Source: Trichoplax sp. H2 (taxonomy: Eukaryota > Placozoa > Uniplacotomia > Trichoplacea). Taken from it: DNA of 64,000 nt. The stretch spans positions 62,001 to 126,000 of the forward strand of contig NOWV01000073.1 in assembly GCA_003344405.1 (NCBI GenBank), written 5' to 3'. Under the pieces are notes generated by a model. It did not search any database, had not been told where the DNA came from, and saw nothing but the letters and a program-made list of their open reading frames with translations. Below, in pieces: positions 59,359-64,000 of the stretch. Made by a program: the position numbers and the translations under genes. Position 1 is the first letter of the stretch, and each line of letters opens with the position of its first letter.

Positions 59359-62300
59359 ACTAAAGTTGCCGAGGAATTTTTTTTAATTTTCTTTAGAATG
59401 CTTATATTAGTGTATAGATATACCAGCAGGAGCAAGAAGGAGTTTACACTTTACTAAGCCGCGGTAGGCAACGTATCGAATTGAAAGGATTAACTGCTAA
59501 TATACTAGCAATAAGGCTGATAGACAATTCACTCGGTTCCCTATTCAATTCTATTAGTTGAGGATTATGATTGCAAATCCCTCGTATCAAAACTAACCAA
59601 CACTAAATAGTTGATTCCCTAAAACACGCTTTTGCAACCTACTTTACCAGATAGTGCCTACAGCAATAATGGCCTAACAAATATTTAAAATTATAGCCGT
59701 GGAAAGAACTATAAAAAATAACTGTTGACCTATTAATACCGCATATACAAATACTTATATACACTGTAGACATATATCTTTTCTATTTTAAAACATCCAT
59801 AATTTTAATTCTCCTTACGTCGTTCCCTCAAAAATAGTTGCTAATGTTTATAATTTATCTACACTTTGCTCATGGTCAGGGCATAGACACAAAAGTGAAA
59901 TGTAAATAGTGTCTATACCATGATATGGTGTAGTAATTACTGAGTGGCTATTTATAATACAGACCCTAACAATCTGAGTAAAAAAATGTGTGATTCCTAA
60001 ATATGCCCAGAATAAAGTACCGTATTGATTACTGATAATAGAATAATAATTATGGGGCTAGTGCAAATATTTTAATTCTTTCCACTAACACTTATGCTGA
60101 TTGGTGAAATATATACCGTACTTATACGACATACAATAAAATTTAAAGTTTAACTTTAATACAGTTTCCAATAAATCGGATCTACCGTTTGCATGGTTTC
60201 TTGTAGATAAAATGTTATTAATGTACTGAAATAATAATCAGCGATAGCAAGCCCATTCTCTATAAAATCACCAAAACTAGACTCCTTCATAAATATTTTT
60301 AAAATATTTGCTTTTATAAGCACTAGCAAGTATCTTTTTCGCTCATTAGTATAATATGTAGCGTTCTCTGATAGCTGTCATATTTCCTTCAATAACGTCA
60401 ATCTTTTATATTAAGAATAATTAATTTTACATGAATCCGTTTTAGTTTCACTTTCCGAAGTATGACTTTATAAAATTTACGATCTTTTTATGCCAGCCTC
60501 TTATTTTCCATAAATAAAATCAGATATTCCGTCACATTGAGTGAGCTTCTTCAATCAAATTGAAACTTGTGAAATATCATTTTATCCATAAATAAACAAT
60601 GCTGTTTACAATTCTAATATATTTGCATTGAGTTATAGTTCGATGATATTTTAATTTGCCCTACACAAACTCATTAATGTCGATAGTAACTTATGCATTA
60701 ATTAAGCTTTGTTACAACATATAGGCTAACATCGCTAGCTATTCCTAGAAATTACTACTTCGATCATAATAAGCATCAATTGTCGAATAGTAGACATGAC
60801 ATTTATAGTCAGATAATACATCTAGCTATCGAGTGGTTACAACAGTTAAAGTAATAAAGCTGAATTCTATTTCAAGCGAATCGTAACTATCCACTGCTTG
60901 ATAATTTACTTCCTATTAGTAATTGCTGGAATAAATTACAAGAGCAATCTTTCCATTATAAGACAGTACTATCTAAAGTTACGGATTTTCTCGATAAAGA
61001 TAATTAATATCATTATTTGGAATTGATAAAATTCCCCTGTTCAATTTCAGGGATAAAAATTTTAAAGTGATCTATTAATTTATTATCAAGAGCTCTTCTA
61101 GTTGTATTGACGATCTAGTATATGGAGCCACTTATGAACTTAAATCTTTTTACACTTTCCAAGCCAATGCAAATTATATTTTAGATAATTATACAGTATA
61201 TAATTATTTATTGGCTTAACCGTAATTATAATAGAAAATATACATAAACTAGTGCAAAAAGCAATTTGCACCCATGGCATGCATGACACAATAGACATAT
61301 TCGAAAGATTATTTTTAAGTCAGACCTAATTTATGATCAAATCCTGCAAGCGGTATTATAGTATACGCGATAATATTGCGTAACTAATTTAAGCACCCCT
61401 GTAAAGAAAGAGACCGAATATGCTATAATTTTAATAGTTATAATTTTGACAATTTATAGTTTAATTTCGTAGCATTTCGTTTATTTGCTAGACTTTTAGC
61501 GGACTGTACAAGCTAATTCAGCACCTCTAAATCATTATATTATACAGTAATAGTTTTTTAATAAATTATAACAACGTCTAAATTTTAATACCAGCATAAT
61601 GAAATAATCTTAATAAATAGCCTTAGATGACGGTTTTCAGCGATACAAATCAATATTATACTATGAAAATTTAATCAAGTATGAGTTGATCGCACCTAAT
61701 TAACTGTAAATACAACAATTGCAAGAGTCTTTCGTATTTCTTGTAGCAAATACGTACTTAAATTACTCAGCTTTCATAATGTTTACGAAGCAGGGCTACT
61801 AATCATCATAGATTATCAATAATTACATTAAGGCTGAAAATTAGCATTCTGTTCCTTTTGAGCTATACTGAACTAATTGAAAGCTTTCTTAGATTTTAAT
61901 TATAACGTCAATTACAAATTCTTTTATTAATTATGAATTTCTAGGTGTTTTCCCTACATGAATTGTTGTATGAACTATGACTCTATTCCAAATAATTATT
62001 CTTGTTACTCTTATTTCGCTAGCTATTGACTCTAATTTTTCAGTTTCCTTTCCTCCATGGCAGGCCTTGTAAGTACAGGTAAGCGATAATAAAGGCAAGA
62101 TATTGTTCTCTTCCATGCTGCGGTAACTTTGTAAATACGATTTAGTGTATTTATTTTACTCCTATTTTTATTAAACTATAAGTATTGATAGAATTAATTA
62201 AAATCTGTTAGTAAACAACTTATTCCCTGCCGTATCTTTCTATAGCAGTTTCCACAAATACAGACGACCAATAGAACAAGTAAAATTATTTTCTTCCGTC

Positions 62301-64000
62301 GTATGCCATTTCAAGTTTCATCCTACCAATTCTACCTATTATTTTGCTAATATGAACAAGCGATTAGAAAATGGTTATATTTTAGTCAATTGCATCAGCT
62401 ACAGTGGCTACTGATCTAATTTAGCCCTATTCTTTCATCACGCGCTTGTAATGACAAAGATCAAAAAGCATTTCGACTTTAAATTACTAAACCTAGAAGA
62501 CTAAGTTATATTCATCTTATCGATAAGATAAACGAAAACAACGGTACCATCGATAGCTACAGACGTTCTAATAATTGTAAAATTATTTATGTAACAATAG
62601 TCTTCCCTGTAAAGAGCTCTTACCATGTATAATAAATTGTACATTGATAGTAAGCAGATTTGATGACTGTTAAAAAGTTATTTTATATTCAATATTTTCT
62701 AGTTGGACAATTGTAAAGTAAAGATTGCAGATGGGCAGTTTCAATACTATAAAAGAAATAATATTTACTAAAGTTCTAGAAACACCTATGGGATTTGCTA
62801 TCATAATGTAACAAAATTACTTAAATTATTATGCATTCCAATATACTGTAAATAAAATCGAAATATTTTAAAAGCTAGCAATAAAAAATGAATGTTATTG
62901 CAAGCTTTCATTATTTCAGAACTTTTTTATGATGAAAAGCCATGGCGTCACTATCTTAATAACGAAATTAGAGGGGGAATTTACTAAGTAGAAGTCGATG
63001 TATTAACATATTAATATTTTTCAAGCCTCTAAAGTAGACATTGATTAAAATTGATGAAATAACTTAAAATGGCACTCATTCTACCATCACAATTAGATTA
63101 TGAAGTACATTCATCGAATACAGATGAAATTGTATGTTAAAGCTTAAAGTAGTTATGATAATATGAAAAAAGCTACTAGTAATCTGCGGCAGAATCTGCG
63201 TGATTGTTTACTTTCTGATTAAGATTCACCTGCATCATGACAGTTATAGCTCTTCCCCTATTGCCTTAATTGATCGACTAAACTTGTGATAATATAGAGT
63301 AACTACATGAATAGGCCCTTTAGTTTGTTTTCTAGCTGCCACAATAGAATTAATAAGAATAAATTCTATGATACTCATTCATCTTACATATTAGTCAGAT
63401 AAATCTATCAAAGCAAAACATACGGTGTCAATAAAGTGTGAAGAAGGATTATGTACTCATTCTATCAGTCTAGAAGTCGATCAACATTTGCTACTTGAGG
63501 ATAACATTCTAGATGCAGTTATAGTCAAATCTTGAAGTGAATGATTCAAATAATTTTATTAACTCTTAGTAAATAGGATACGTATCTATTTCGGCCACTT
63601 ACCTGCTGCATAAAACTTATATCTAATATTAGGTGATTAAAATAATTTGTGTGATTCCATTTGATTGATCCAGATAGATTATAATATGTAATCTCACAAT
63701 TAAAACTCAAAATCACACAGTATGCAGCATGCAAACAGATATTACAGATCGAGGGATGAGTCTATTCTATCACGATAGAATCTAAAAATATCTATTCGTC
63801 ATTTCAAAGACTGTTGTTGGCTTACAATGAAAGATTATGATCTAATACGACAGTTTTATTGATACGCCCCTATCATAGAAATCAATCTGACCGAAATTAG
63901 TTAAAACCTGCATGAAGTCTAATTGAATATGTACCTAATTTCAGCTTATTACAATGTGGATGTAAGTACGTTTGATAAATAAACTGCTTCAAAGCAATGT
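59359..64000. other. 4.6-kb region, no gene recognised
   Basis: Very AT-rich. I saw no conserved exon, RNA gene or clear tandem repeat. Short open frames (61931-62116 and 63546-63734 on the minus strand) are no longer than expected by chance. It may be intergenic or a long intron of a gene beyond the window. Confidence 0.4.

Overview
The window looks like nuclear DNA of an early-branching animal. It is AT-rich (by eye about two thirds A+T) and has split genes with GT..AG introns of about 50 bp to 3 kb. It carries animal-type genes (vitamin K epoxide reductase, a peroxisomal D-amino-acid/D-aspartate oxidase ending in SKL, a TMEM104-like transporter, GPN3) and a TTAGGG telomere-type repeat. A placozoan or similar basal metazoan is my best guess, inferred from gene style and composition only. 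Exon boundaries were built by hand; each spliced model keeps frame and uses consensus splice sites unless stated.

Layout. 1-618: end of an LTR retrotransposon on the minus strand (435-bp LTR plus tRNA-Leu-type primer site). 1279-3344 (-): phosphoserine phosphatase, 7 exons. 3795-5208: dense array of GTAC palindromes. 5409-8599 (+): VKORC1, 3 exons. 9419-11589 (-): GPN3, 8 exons. 12347-17539 (+): D-aspartate/D-amino-acid oxidase, 10 exons, with a decayed second copy of exon 1 in its first intron. 17540-22473: no gene recognised. 22474-30672 (-): large TMEM104-like amino-acid-transporter-type gene with a solo LTR in an intron. Its 5' end is duplicated as a pseudogene at 32.1-33.9 kb, and a telomeric repeat sits at the end of the first duplication copy.

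35.6-44.9 kb: three intronless class I photolyase/cryptochrome-family genes (one minus, two plus), separated by tandem repeats. Each paralog has lost a different set of the residues that matter in E. coli photolyase, and the two plus-strand copies share a nearly identical first third. 46.3-47.4 kb (-): a spliced gag-like gene without pol. 49.2-49.8 kb (+): orphan 207-residue ORF. 53.5-55.8 kb (-): orphan 754-residue helical protein encoded by one large exon. 58.1-59.4 kb (-): MADF-BESS DNA-binding protein, 5 exons. The last 4.6 kb shows no recognisable gene.

The conserved genes are ordinary unlinked housekeeping functions. The photolyase trio is the only cluster with related function and the most interesting part of the window. 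The accessory interest lies in repeats, duplications and the gag-derived gene.
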